Positions 1 through 7,820 of a DNA stretch of 10,276 bases are shown one piece after another. Below the pieces are notes generated by a model. It saw nothing but the letters and a program-made list of their open reading frames with translations. It had not been told where the DNA came from and did not search any database. This DNA is from Hemicentrotus pulcherrimus (Eukaryota; Echinodermata; Echinoidea; Camarodonta; Strongylocentrotidae), in NCBI GenBank assembly GCA_003118195.1, contig BEXV01002399.1, positions 51,957 to 62,232 on the forward strand, in the 5' to 3' direction. Position 1 is the first letter of the stretch. The number at the start of each line of letters is the position of its first letter. The translations under genes and the position numbers were made by a program.

Positions 1-18
1 GGTCTTCCAACTTAAATC

Positions 19-175
19 AAAGGGAAAGGAAAGAAAATGAAATGACAAAACAAGAGAATAGAGCGAGAAAGGGGAGAGAGAGGGGGAGGAAGAGGGGAGA
101 AAGGAGACAGAATGAGAGAGAGAGAGAGGGAGAAAGAGAAGAGAGGGGGAGGGGCGGTGGGATACGAGGGATTAT
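19..175. repeat. GA-rich polypurine tract
   Basis: The plus strand is almost entirely A and G here, with a pure GA microsatellite core near 114-128 and runs of G and A on either side. It is simple-sequence DNA. A minus-strand reading frame crosses it and gives a serine, leucine and proline-rich translation, which is what GA repeats always yield and is not a gene. Polypurine tracts of this kind can adopt triplex (H-DNA) structure, but nothing here shows that it does. Confidence 0.9.
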
Positions 176-180
176 GAAAT

Positions 181-1312
181 AAATAAATGCCTCCTATTAT
201 CTCGACCTTAACGTTTATCCAGTCCGAATGAAGACGAATCGTCCCTAAAGTAGTTGTCGAACGACTCCTTTGTTGATGCAAATCATTATATAATTTTGAG
301 TGTGGAATTCCATTTCTATAAACATAGAAAGTTTGCCCTTCTCCTGTTATCGTTCGCAATGCTGACATTCATTCCATACTCCTAAAAAGACCATTCCGCC
401 CCACCTCCACATACACACATAATCCCTGTGCCCCCTCCACACCTCAACCAATGCTACGCCACTGGTGACAGGATTACATATATGTGTATATTACATCCTT
501 CAATATCATGAGCACAGCGAGAGCTGAATACCAATCTTTCTTCATCTTCATCTGAGCCTTGTCTTCCAGCCGTAGCAGAACCGTGCTTAGTATACAAACG
601 ACTTTAATCACATCTAGCATGGTTCGTATAAACATGAAAGACGACCGTTACAGTCTCAAAAAGATAATTACATGGCAGGGTATAGTGATTTCTAATCGCA
701 TTTGGACCATATTTTATCGGTAAAACACGAAATACCTATTTCTGCGGTCGTTATTCTAAGAATGGATATTATTCGATTACAACAAAAGTACGGGTTACGA
801 ATCGACAAGAGTGACAAAATCAACCCTGCTCAAAATTATTATCAGTATAAGACTAGCTGCTTTCTGAAAATATGAATAAAATATGTAGATTTTACAGAAT
901 TTTTGATAGCTTTGCGGGCCAATCGCAGTATTGCAGAAAACAGACAAATCTTATGTTCCTTAGTCGGAAAACCCGTAATATAGCAGATTCGGTTTAGATA
1001 AATAATATGGACTGACCACGAGCCGCCATTCCTCTACCTCAATAAAACTGTTTAATTAAAAGACAAATCATGATGATCAACAACCGACATTGCACATGAG
1101 AAGCTAAAACGAACAATTCAATACGCACTGAATATATTTAAAGTTTGCGCTCGGTCGCTGCATTCCAACATCCGAATGGGGCGTTATTTCCATTGCTTTA
1201 TTTACTTACGCCAATTTAGTCTTATATGCCTAGGCAGCAGTTCAACGATACAACGTTCTTTTCAGCTACAATCTTACTATCACAGTTACCGACGCAGGAG
1301 TATATCACGAAA
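181..1312. other. AT-rich non-coding stretch
   Basis: I see no gene, RNA gene or clear repeat here. Stops are frequent in all frames and base composition is uniformly AT-rich. A short C-rich patch at about 398-445 is the only compositional break. It is best read as intergenic or intronic DNA. Confidence 0.6.
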
Positions 1313-1443
1313 TAGAGACCTTTAAATTTGCACGCCGACATAGTGGACTGCTAGGTGTGACGTCCTTAAGGCAATGGCAGTGCCTTGAAAAGACGTCACA
1401 CGTAACAGTCCACTATGTCGGCGTGCAAATCTAAAAGTCCCTA
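1313..1443. mobile_element. Near-perfect foldback element, MITE-like, flanked by TA
   Basis: Two arms, 1314-1373 and 1381-1442, are inverted complements separated by a 7-nt loop (1374-1380). The central part is an uninterrupted 25-bp match (1326-1350 with 1406-1430). The whole hairpin has only a few mismatches (1316/1440, 1320/1436, 1325/1431, 1351/1405, 1354/1402) and one small asymmetric bulge near 1365 and 1389-1391. A TA dinucleotide stands at each end (1313-1314 and 1442-1443), as expected for a Tc1/mariner-type target duplication, although TA is self-complementary and could simply be part of the arms. There is no coding capacity, so if mobile it is non-autonomous. An alternative is a transcribed hairpin giving small RNAs. 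The high arm identity suggests recent origin or structural constraint. Confidence 0.7.
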
Positions 1444-1531
1444 ATGACGCCGCATGTACCATAGGCATACAAGAAACTTGAGTACGGGGAACCGTCATGC
1501 CTCAGGCCGCCTAAATGGAATGGTGAGGGTT

Positions 1532-1580
1532 AGTGTGTGCGCGTGTGTTGTGTGTGTGTGTGTGTGGGGGGGGGTGGGGG
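1532..1580. repeat. GT microsatellite followed by G-run
   Basis: An interrupted GT repeat (1532-1566, with a GCGC break near its start) runs into nine Gs, a T and five more Gs (to 1580). Alternating GT can form Z-DNA and the G-runs could contribute to a quadruplex; both are general properties, not shown here. The tract is likely to vary in length between individuals. Confidence 0.9.
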
Positions 1581-2990
1581 TTACCTAATCAAAGTAATCA
1601 AATCATCATCTTAGAGGGGAAGTTTTGTTTTGTTCCTTTGTGTCTCTTATCAGAAGAAGACAAAACGTACTGAAAGCCATAATATGTAAATTAGATGGCC
1701 ACTTCAACGGCTGAAGTAAAGATCAAAAGAAGGGTCGATGTATCTTCATAAGGGACTACTCTTATGGCTTTGGGGCATCATCGCTTTGGTAATCTATAGT
1801 GACATGATCAGTATTAACAATGCATGTGTTTGTCATCATCCATTGCAAGCCGTGAAACACAGATGTGTTTCCGTCCCTTTTTTCGCGATGCGAATCAACC
1901 AAGGACGGATTAAAATTCCATTAGAGAATCGACTTGGGTAGAAAACACTTTTATGAGATAATAATGTATTAAAATGTCGTCTTAGCGAGATTGCCATTAT
2001 AATGTCCCGTGTGGAGTTGTTACTGAATACTGTGATCGGTATAATATTAAACTTATAACATATTTGCACTTAGAAAATGGCTAGATAAAGAAGATATCGT
2101 TATCATTTTTAATCATGATGATTATTATAATTTGTCATGACGCTGACTGACAGAAGACATTGGTGCAGCTTTTCTTGTTATCACCCTGTACACTGATGCG
2201 ACGTCAACAAATAAGTGTGCCTCTGAAGTCAGGTGCTTTGTCAGGATCACTTATAATTATATGCAAGAAAGCAGATGGGGCCCAACTCCTACCCCTGGGA
2301 AACGCCTGATTTCACTGGGATAAAGGGTGACCTGTTATCAGTAACGAATCCAGACAAGTGACTGCCACCCAGCCAAGTGAAGATCTATATCACAGCGGAA
2401 CCATGCATGGACCCCTTAGCAGTTGGACTAATTGTGACACGGTGTTGAAGGCATCGTTTAATGACTAAGTAAGACTGTTGAAGGTTGATGAAAAAATTGC
2501 GTAATTTTTGTTTGAAATGTTACTTATTATATTCCTTCTACTTGACTGTACTAACCCTCCAACATGCAATAAATCCCGAAAAATTCTAAAGCCACAAAGA
2601 TATTTATGGTTTTCGTTGAAGGTGTCACCGTGCGACACCCTCCAAAAGTGATTAATAGTACATTCTCCCGACCATTTTTGAATTTTCGCAATCATTTTTC
2701 CTTCAAAAAAAGACATAAGCTAGTCTTTTAAAAAAATCTGTTAACACTTAGATTTTTGGTATGGTTTTTAGAGCAAAATTCATTGCTTTGTGAAGATTTG
2801 AATTAACATAAAATGTAATTAAGTTGTAAGAATATAGTTTGGAGGATTAGGAAATCGATCAGATCAGTTTTTCCCAACTATTATCGTTTATAATGATCCG
2901 TTTTTCACTTAAACTTTCAGATTATCTTTATTTGTACATCTAGCATTGAAGTCACTACCTTAGCACCATTATCTCTCATCTTTCCAAGGA
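1581..2990. other. Non-coding stretch, one less AT-rich patch
   Basis: No supportable gene. An open frame at 1738-1941 begins with a hydrophobic, signal-like segment but has no further support. A 7-bp-arm hairpin lies at 1854-1871. The section at about 2270-2450 is visibly richer in G and C than its surroundings and could be an old repeat or exon relic, but it holds no long frame and I do not recognise it. The rest is AT-rich. Confidence 0.5.
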
Positions 2991-3452
2991 TTCGTTTATC
3001 GACTAAATTCTTGGCTAGAATCAGGTTTCTCAAACGTCTTTCAGGCAAATTTAGAAGTTGATAAACGCAAAGCCATTTTTAAAGGGCTTTAGATATGGGC
3101 ATATCTAAAGACGCAAAAAGGTGCGTTTTGAATGTGACATACAGCCAGAATCACGTTTCTGAGAGATCGATAAACGCAAAGCTGTTTTGAACCCCACATA
3201 CAAATCGGACCTCCCACGGTTAATTTCCGGTTCGGAGGCTAGTGCGCGCCATGTGCTGTGTACAAGCATGTGTGTGTAGTTGACCTCCAAGAAACTGTCT
3301 GCTTCCCGGGTCAAACAGCGCTGAGCAGCTGCGAAGAAACACGCCTTTATTGTGAGTCGAAAAACGCGACATCCCGCAAATCACGATCGTATAGTGGGGT
3401 CTGATAGTGGGATACGATATGTACATATCTAGCGGCAAGAGTCGATAAACGC
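2991..3452. repeat. Cluster of a recurring GTCGATAAACGC-like motif
   Basis: A core of about 12-16 bases recurs: inverted at 2991-3005, then direct at 3057-3072, 3166-3181 and 3441-3452, with a weaker copy at 3356-3370. The copies at 3057 and 3166 share GATAAACGCAAAG. Each is preceded by another shared block, AGAATCA(G/C)GTTTCT, at 3017-3030 and 3147-3160. Related AACGCAAA..TTTTGAA blocks are followed by an ACATAC at 3139 and near 3196. This looks like a degenerate local duplication of a module of roughly 110-130 bp, possibly part of a satellite-like or transposon end. The spacing is irregular, so it is not a simple tandem array. Confidence 0.55.
3087..3110. repeat. Perfect 11-bp-arm palindrome
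   Basis: Arms 3087-3097 and 3100-3110 are exact inverted complements around a central GG. It lies inside the GATAAACGC motif cluster. A weaker hairpin (AAAGCC with GGCTTT, 3069-3090) overlaps it on the left, and another (ACGCA with TGCGT) follows at about 3111-3126. The function is unknown; it may be a terminal or subterminal repeat of a decayed element. Confidence 0.6.
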
Positions 3453-3483
3453 GCCCCAAGTCCCTTTTACAATGTTTTCAGTT

Positions 3484-3828
3484 TTAAGATGCATGGTTCT
3501 ACGTCAGTGTTAACAGTTTTTGTAATATGGTGTTATATTGAAGGGCTACAAAAATTACGCTTCAAAATGATCATTAAGTGCCTCAAAAAAGGAAAAATCT
3601 TTGAAAGATCGGCATTACCATACTAATTTTATCCAATAGAATGTAGTGTATCAAAAACCATTGCGGAAGCGGTTTTTGAAATTTTGATTGCCAATCATAA
3701 ATATCTTGAAAAACAGACAGGCGATCGGCTTGTAAAAGTCATGGGATTCCTGACTGATCTAAAAGTTTATAATTATGATTGTAGTATGAGCCAAATCCAG
3801 GATTTTTGTTCATAATCTGAGGCAAATT
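3484..3828 (+). repeat. Interspersed repeat, copy A
   Basis: This segment aligns along nearly its whole length with 8385-8725 in the same orientation, at an identity I judge by eye to be around 70%. Shared landmarks in order are GCTTCAAAATG..TCAT.AAGTGCCT, AATCTTTGA, TGTAGTGT, an 18-base identical block GCGATCGGCTTGTAAAAG, GGATTCCTG.CTGA.CTAAA, AAATCCAGGATTTT and AATCTGAGGCAA. There is no open frame in common, so it looks like a non-autonomous repeat family. Copy A also holds a 9-bp-arm hairpin at 3651-3679 that copy B lacks. The strand is arbitrary. Confidence 0.8.
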
Positions 3829-3865
3829 AAGATACCCAATCCTTTTAAAAAGCTATGGTTCGTCC

Positions 3866-3900
3866 GGTCAAAGGCCTCGGTCAAAGGCCTCGGTTAAGGC
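3866..3900. repeat. 13-bp tandem duplication
   Basis: The unit GGTCAAAGGCCTC occurs exactly twice (3866-3878, 3879-3891) and is followed by a partial third copy (GGTTAAGGC, 3892-3900). GGTCA-A-AGG resembles a nuclear-receptor direct-repeat site with 1-bp spacing, but the second half-site is imperfect, so a regulatory role is only a suggestion. Confidence 0.65.
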
Positions 3901-5651
3901 AATTTTCAGGATGTCTCTCTGAGCTACTTCAGGTGTTATGTTAGTTCCACGATGAACTGGGTGCCACACTTATAATAATCATACTAATAATGATAATAGG
4001 ATATTCTTTAGTGATCATGTCTGTCAGACTTGACACTCCACAATACCCTTGATTTAGAATGGCTGCCAATTTGGCGCCCTGGCATTTTGACGAATGCTCC
4101 TGGATTGTTTACTACTTGTGTCTATACACGGTAGGTAAAGTAAAGTACTGACTATTATTTCATGTCTTAAGAGTTTATTCCTTAAAACGAATTTTAACCT
4201 TCATAAAAACTGAATTTATCACTTTAGATTACGAGGGAGATTACGCTTCTTTTTCTTCTTAAACTTACATCAGATTATTTTTCTGTTTTTGTTTAAACTT
4301 CTATGGAGTTTTTCACTAAAGATATTGAGCGGCTTTGTCACTTCATATTAAACACTTTAATGTTAAATGAGATCACACAGTGTCGATGGGCTTTGCTTAC
4401 ATATTAACCATGCCTTGAGATTGGGGTTAACACCAGACTTTGGTTTGCTCCTGCTCTGTTATACGAGCCCCCCACCACACCACCACCTGTACATGTGTGT
4501 GAGTGAGATAAGGGAAGGGAGATTGCAGATCGGTGTCTCTTAACATATAACCAGGAAGGATGTATAGCAACCCACACTCAAGGTGAATTGTAGAGGAGGT
4601 CGTACGCTTAACCCGATATTGGAACATGCTGTGATTTCGATGAATTTTAATTACACTGAAATATAAGTAAAAGAAGGAATTACGTAGACGATGTAAACAG
4701 GAAACAGGGTCACGTACGTTTACAATGATCTCTCCAGAAAATCAAGATAAATGATTAAAAGGCATCAATAGATTATTTCGTGAAGAAAAAAAGAGAAATG
4801 TTTCAAGATAATGTGGTTACAAACGAAGCCGACTCGGTATACTACCTGGAGGAAAAACAGAATAAAGCAAAAACAAATTATTTATTAAAAAAATAAAGAA
4901 ATCACGAAAATGCTGGAAATTAATAAAATTCCGAAATTATAATTGAAATCTTACCGATTATAAATGGTATTAATTACATCTTAACAAGTATTCGATTCGC
5001 ATCATTACTTGTATCCTCAGAAATCTGAAGAGTAACGTTATCTTGATTTTCGATGACGGGATCTACAAGTGAAGCATTTTATAACCGCGGTGTATCTTCG
5101 TAGCACTTTTGACATCTACACGTGTATTGAGAGGAAAACATGAAAGGCAATACCCGAAGCCTCTCTGTAGCGTTGTAATTGAGGGTATGTAGGTTAAACT
5201 ATACGTCAGGCAACACCCCTCAAGCAGAACCAACTTCTATTTGGAACACCCCGTCAACAATTTCACTCATTTGCCTAAATTTTCGCCATCGTTTGCTCTT
5301 ATTTCGTGCCCATGTCCCAGAGCAAGATACGGATTTAACCTGCACTTGAAAATGGAAATCAGCAAATATCTATGGCTCTATTTAGAGGTTTGGTGGCACA
5401 TCATGAAAAGCAGACGCAACGGTCCAAGGTTCGGAACTAGATCAAAGCCCTAGCAGTTGTAAAGAAGGCAATAGACCCGAGTGACCACACTGACTTAAAG
5501 AGAAGGTTGGGTTCTGAGGTGAATAATAATTTCTGTGCCGGCGTTATCATTGTTATTATGCAAGTGTGGAAGAACATCAGAGAAAAATGCTCACTGAAAA
5601 ACAATGGCTCTTCAAATGCAGTCATATTCTAAATATGGCATGTAACAGTTT
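3901..5651. other. AT-rich non-coding stretch
   Basis: No convincing gene. A 30-codon open frame at 4059-4151 has a good initiation context (A at -3, G at +4) and possible splice donors at 4131 and 4135, but it is too short to call. A C-rich CCACCA patch sits near 4469-4488. A-rich DNA dominates about 4780-4930. The open frame at 5241-5453 has no domain or compositional support. Confidence 0.5.
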
Positions 5652-5670
5652 AAAATGAGGACCTCATTTT
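5652..5670. repeat. 19-bp palindrome
   Basis: AAAATGAGG (5652-5660) and CCTCATTTT (5662-5670) are exact inverted complements around a single A. It is a short cruciform-capable site of unknown role, not followed by anything that marks it as a terminator. Confidence 0.5.
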
Positions 5671-6119
5671 TGTGTCATATGTTTGTGTAGTCCCCTATAC
5701 ATCTTCCTGTGTACAGTGCTTGTTACTTTTACCAAGGAGTTATTACAGTCTGCTTGATTTTACCAAGACTGGGCTAAATTTCTTACTATTTTGATGTCTC
5801 CAGAGCCTTGCAGTACTCACCAATACTTATATGCTACATGATGATTTTTTTCTCATCGATTACACACCGTTTCTTTCACAATTTCTTTCACGATTTTGTT
5901 TTTAAATCGTGGAGGGGGGGGGGGGGACAGGCATGAATTAGACTGAAGGGACGATGGCAGTGGTAACAAATATGTAGGGACACTGGAAAACATAATTCTT
6001 ATCAAAACCACATTAGAGTCTTTTGGCACCACCCGACCAAAACAAATATATCTAGGATAACGTATCGAATAATTAATACCACTACAATTGATCCAAAACA
6101 TGATGGAAAACGCCTGTTA
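5671..6119. other. Non-coding stretch with a 13-G run
   Basis: No gene seen. A TTTCTTTCAC decamer is repeated in tandem at about 5870-5891, and a run of thirteen Gs sits at 5914-5926. A minus-strand frame through the G-run gives a polyproline translation and is not convincing. Confidence 0.5.
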
Positions 6120-6146
6120 TTTGCAATAAAACATGATTATTGCAAA
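6120..6146. repeat. 10-bp-arm hairpin with AATAAA in it
   Basis: TTTGCAATAA (6120-6129) and TTATTGCAAA (6137-6146) are exact inverted complements with a 7-nt loop. The left arm and loop contain AATAAA (6125-6130), the usual poly(A) signal, but no gene ends just upstream on either strand, so it is probably coincidental. The arms also carry TTGCAAT-type C/EBP-like sequence. Confidence 0.5.
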
Positions 6147-6269
6147 CAAACAAAAAGGATTGTTCATCTTTCTCATCATTTGAAATCCATCGTCAATGGC
6201 GGAAATGTTAATCACATATCCACACATGTGTCCGTATACAAAACCATCCTGGTTTTATGGTTGCATACA

Positions 6270-6321
6270 TATAGTTGCATACATCCTCGTTCATTTTTAA
6301 CTTTCATGAGAAAACACACAT
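6270..6321 (+). repeat. 52-bp direct repeat, copy 1
   Basis: This segment matches 6454-6505 at 50 of 52 positions; the only differences are AC versus TT at 6281-6282. It starts TATAGTTGCAT and ends GAAAACACACAT. A further TTGCATACAT decamer lies just upstream at 6261-6270. The sequence between the two copies is unrelated, so this is a local segmental duplication or a pair of short terminal repeats. Confidence 0.85.
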
Positions 6322-6453
6322 GGTTACAATATGACGTCTCGCATCCATTCTTCTTTTATGTTGCAGAAATGGAAAATTATGCGTCATGACAGAATAAAAG
6401 ATTGATTATGTCAATCTGAACAATCTTGCCGGTGTGTATGCAAATAATATGTA

Positions 6454-6505
6454 TATAGTTGCATTTATCCTCGTTCATTTTTAACTTTCATGAGAAAACA
6501 CACAT
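6454..6505 (+). repeat. 52-bp direct repeat, copy 2
   Basis: This is the second copy, 184 bp downstream of the first and in the same orientation, with two substitutions. Similarity stops sharply after ACACACAT on the right. On the left it fades within a few bases, although both copies have ATGTAT or CATACA-type sequence nearby. Confidence 0.85.
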
Positions 6506-6520
6506 CTAAACATTTCATCG

Positions 6521-6550
6521 TTTTGTTTTGCTTTGTTTTGTTTTGTTTTG
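6521..6550. repeat. TTTTG microsatellite
   Basis: Six TTTTG units occur with a single T-to-C change. It is simple-sequence DNA immediately after the second 52-bp repeat. A plus-strand frame starting here merely translates this repeat and the AT repeat downstream. Confidence 0.85.
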
Positions 6551-6623
6551 TGTTGTTCTTATGCGCCTTGCAGGCACTGCGTTCGGTAACGTATTTTGTC
6601 ATGTTTTTTGTAATCTTTTAATA

Positions 6624-6645
6624 ATATATATATATATATATATAT
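6624..6645. repeat. AT dinucleotide microsatellite
   Basis: About eleven uninterrupted AT units. It is likely to be length-variable and prone to cruciform formation. Confidence 0.9.
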
Positions 6646-7559
6646 TAGGTCAGCCAAAAATAATGATCACTACCTTTCTGGCTGCCACCTACCAAACAAC
6701 TCTTATATTAGGGTGAAGGTCTGCAGATTCTTATCATTTGATCGGTTTTTTCTGAATAGTTTGTGAAACATATGAGGGAATAGCTTTAACGGTGATCCAA
6801 GTAATTTCCATCGCTATATTTTATTGGCGTTGCAAAAATATTTGGAATTTATTGTTAATATTTGGTGTAAATATGATATATAAATATATGATTAAAAAAA
6901 TGCCAACAAAATGAACAGTTTGACTTTCCTGCATATATAATTAGCTGAAATGACCTAATTTGCATATATGATGAATATTCGTAATTTTGTTTTTCTTCCA
7001 AAAAAAATATATTTCCATACCTGTCTGATATATATAGGTTTCACTGATGTATCATGTTTGGTTTTGATTTGATTTCATATGCGCTTATTAATTAGTCATG
7101 AAGTTTTTTTCACAACCTTTTTCAAATCTGCAGATTCGCAAAAATTGCAAAAATTACTTATTTTGTTTGCTTCTGTTTTCAAAGCGGTAATAGATATATG
7201 AATTTTCTTTTTTTATATTTTTTACCACAAAGGTGATGTTTTACTGTCTGATAATACAGTTTAATATGTGTGACTGAGAAAGTGATGAATTAAGTTGTCA
7301 ACTTTGTCGAATTTTGCCATTTTTGCCAATTTGACCAGTTCTGGCAGGTTTCTCGGTAATTTTGCGATATCAAAAAAATGGTATAAAATCACAACGCATT
7401 GACCGATTTTAATTCTTTTTTGTTTTCTTTTTTTCTTGAAGCTTTCACAAAGCTTGATCATTTACAATCATCAAATAACATGTGTTTGTTGTATTTATTT
7501 TTGGTGTGATATACCTACTTAAATTGAAAATAATTTCGCTAGTGATATTTTTTTGTTTC
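6646..7559. other. Very AT-rich non-coding stretch
   Basis: No gene seen. An imperfect inverted repeat lies at 6932-6944 and 6955-6970 (CATATAT and ATTAG blocks with a 3-base indel). Its right arm contains an octamer-like ATTTGCAT at 6958-6965. Poly-T and poly-A runs are common. Open frames here are lysine and phenylalanine-rich products of base composition. Confidence 0.5.
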
Positions 7560-7593
7560 GGCCTGTTGACTGGTCGACCACCGTGTGCGTCGA

Positions 7594-7674
7594 CCAATAG
7601 GCATTGTGCGTTATTGTTCCAATTATCGATCGAATTATTGACAACTGCGCCGGTCCTCCCGTAGAGTATAAAAG
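7594..7674 (+). promoter_or_regulatory. CCAAT and TATA core promoter
   Basis: CCAAT lies at 7594-7598 and TATAAAAG at 7667-7674. The distance between them is in the usual range for an RNA polymerase II promoter. Initiation about 30 bp after the first T of the TATA box would fall near 7697, at the first base of the hammerhead stem I. The match to consensus is clear; actual use is inferred. Confidence 0.55.
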
Positions 7675-7696
7675 ACGCTTGCTTACATTAGTTTTT

Positions 7697-7739
7697 ATCA
7701 CCTGACGAAGTGTTGCAGCAGCGCACGAAACGTCGTGAT
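7697..7739 (+). ncRNA. Hammerhead-type self-cleaving ribozyme, type I
   Basis: The parts occur in the right order. Stem I is ATCAC (7697-7701) with GTGAT (7735-7739), 5 bp and perfect. The core CTGACGA is at 7702-7708. An extra A follows at 7709. Stem II is 7710-7726: GTGT with GCAC (including one G-U), a bulged T, then GC with GC around an AGCA loop. GAA is at 7727-7729. Stem III is the self-complementary ACGT (7730-7733), and C7734 completes the GUC cleavage site. A four-base palindromic stem III has no loop and cannot close within one molecule, so activity would be expected from a dimer or tandem transcript, as proposed for Penelope-like element hammerheads. An extra A after A9 has a natural precedent in the chrysanthemum chlorotic mottle viroid hammerhead. 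Activity is not shown. Confidence 0.7.
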
Positions 7740-7820
7740 CTTTTAGATTCCTTATTGACCACATTGCGAGACAAACGAATAACACTAGCGGTATTATTTT
7801 CGATACTACATCCGCAATGA

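Larger units (their letters stand above)
7560..7820 (+). mobile_element. Probable solo terminal repeat (pLTR) of a Penelope-like or ribozyme retroelement
   Basis: This segment stands out from its very AT-rich surroundings by higher GC and by a compact promoter and ribozyme layout. It contains a palindrome TGGTCGACCA (7571-7580), a second GTCGACCA (7589-7596), a CCAAT box, a TATA box and then a hammerhead motif. Penelope-like elements and related small metazoan ribozyme retroelements are known to carry type I hammerheads with very short stem III in their terminal repeats, and that is the basis for the call. No reverse transcriptase or GIY-YIG coding sequence follows, so only a terminal repeat or non-autonomous remnant is present. 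Both boundaries are approximate; I did not find target-site duplications or a second copy in the window. Confidence 0.6.

Noticed and set aside
12..368. Minus-strand open frame of 118 codons
   Set aside because: Most of it is the translation of the GA-rich tract, giving repetitive serine, leucine and proline runs; no domain-like sequence.
1314..1442. Conserved microRNA gene
   Set aside because: The arms are too long and too perfectly paired for a typical animal pre-miRNA; a foldback MITE fits better, though small-RNA output is not excluded.
1738..1941. Plus-strand open frame with a hydrophobic start
   Set aside because: It looks a little like a signal peptide, but it is short, has no splice or compositional support, and overlaps an equally open minus-strand frame.
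2270..2450. Exon in the less AT-rich patch
   Set aside because: The longest frame is about 20 codons and no splice pair frames it; composition alone is not enough.
2991..3452. CRISPR-like array
   Set aside because: Motif copies are degenerate, irregularly spaced and in mixed orientation, and the DNA is not prokaryotic in character.
5241..5453. Plus-strand open frame of 70 codons
   Set aside because: No domain, no base-composition shift and no splice sites of note; length is within chance expectation.
6528..6716. Plus-strand open frame of 62 codons
   Set aside because: It is mainly the TTTTG and AT microsatellites in translation.
7692..7820. Short plus-strand open frame through the hammerhead (PDEVLQQRTKRRDLL and onward)
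   Set aside because: About 40 codons without a start codon. The conserved look comes from the ribozyme core being read as codons, so I treat it as fortuitous.
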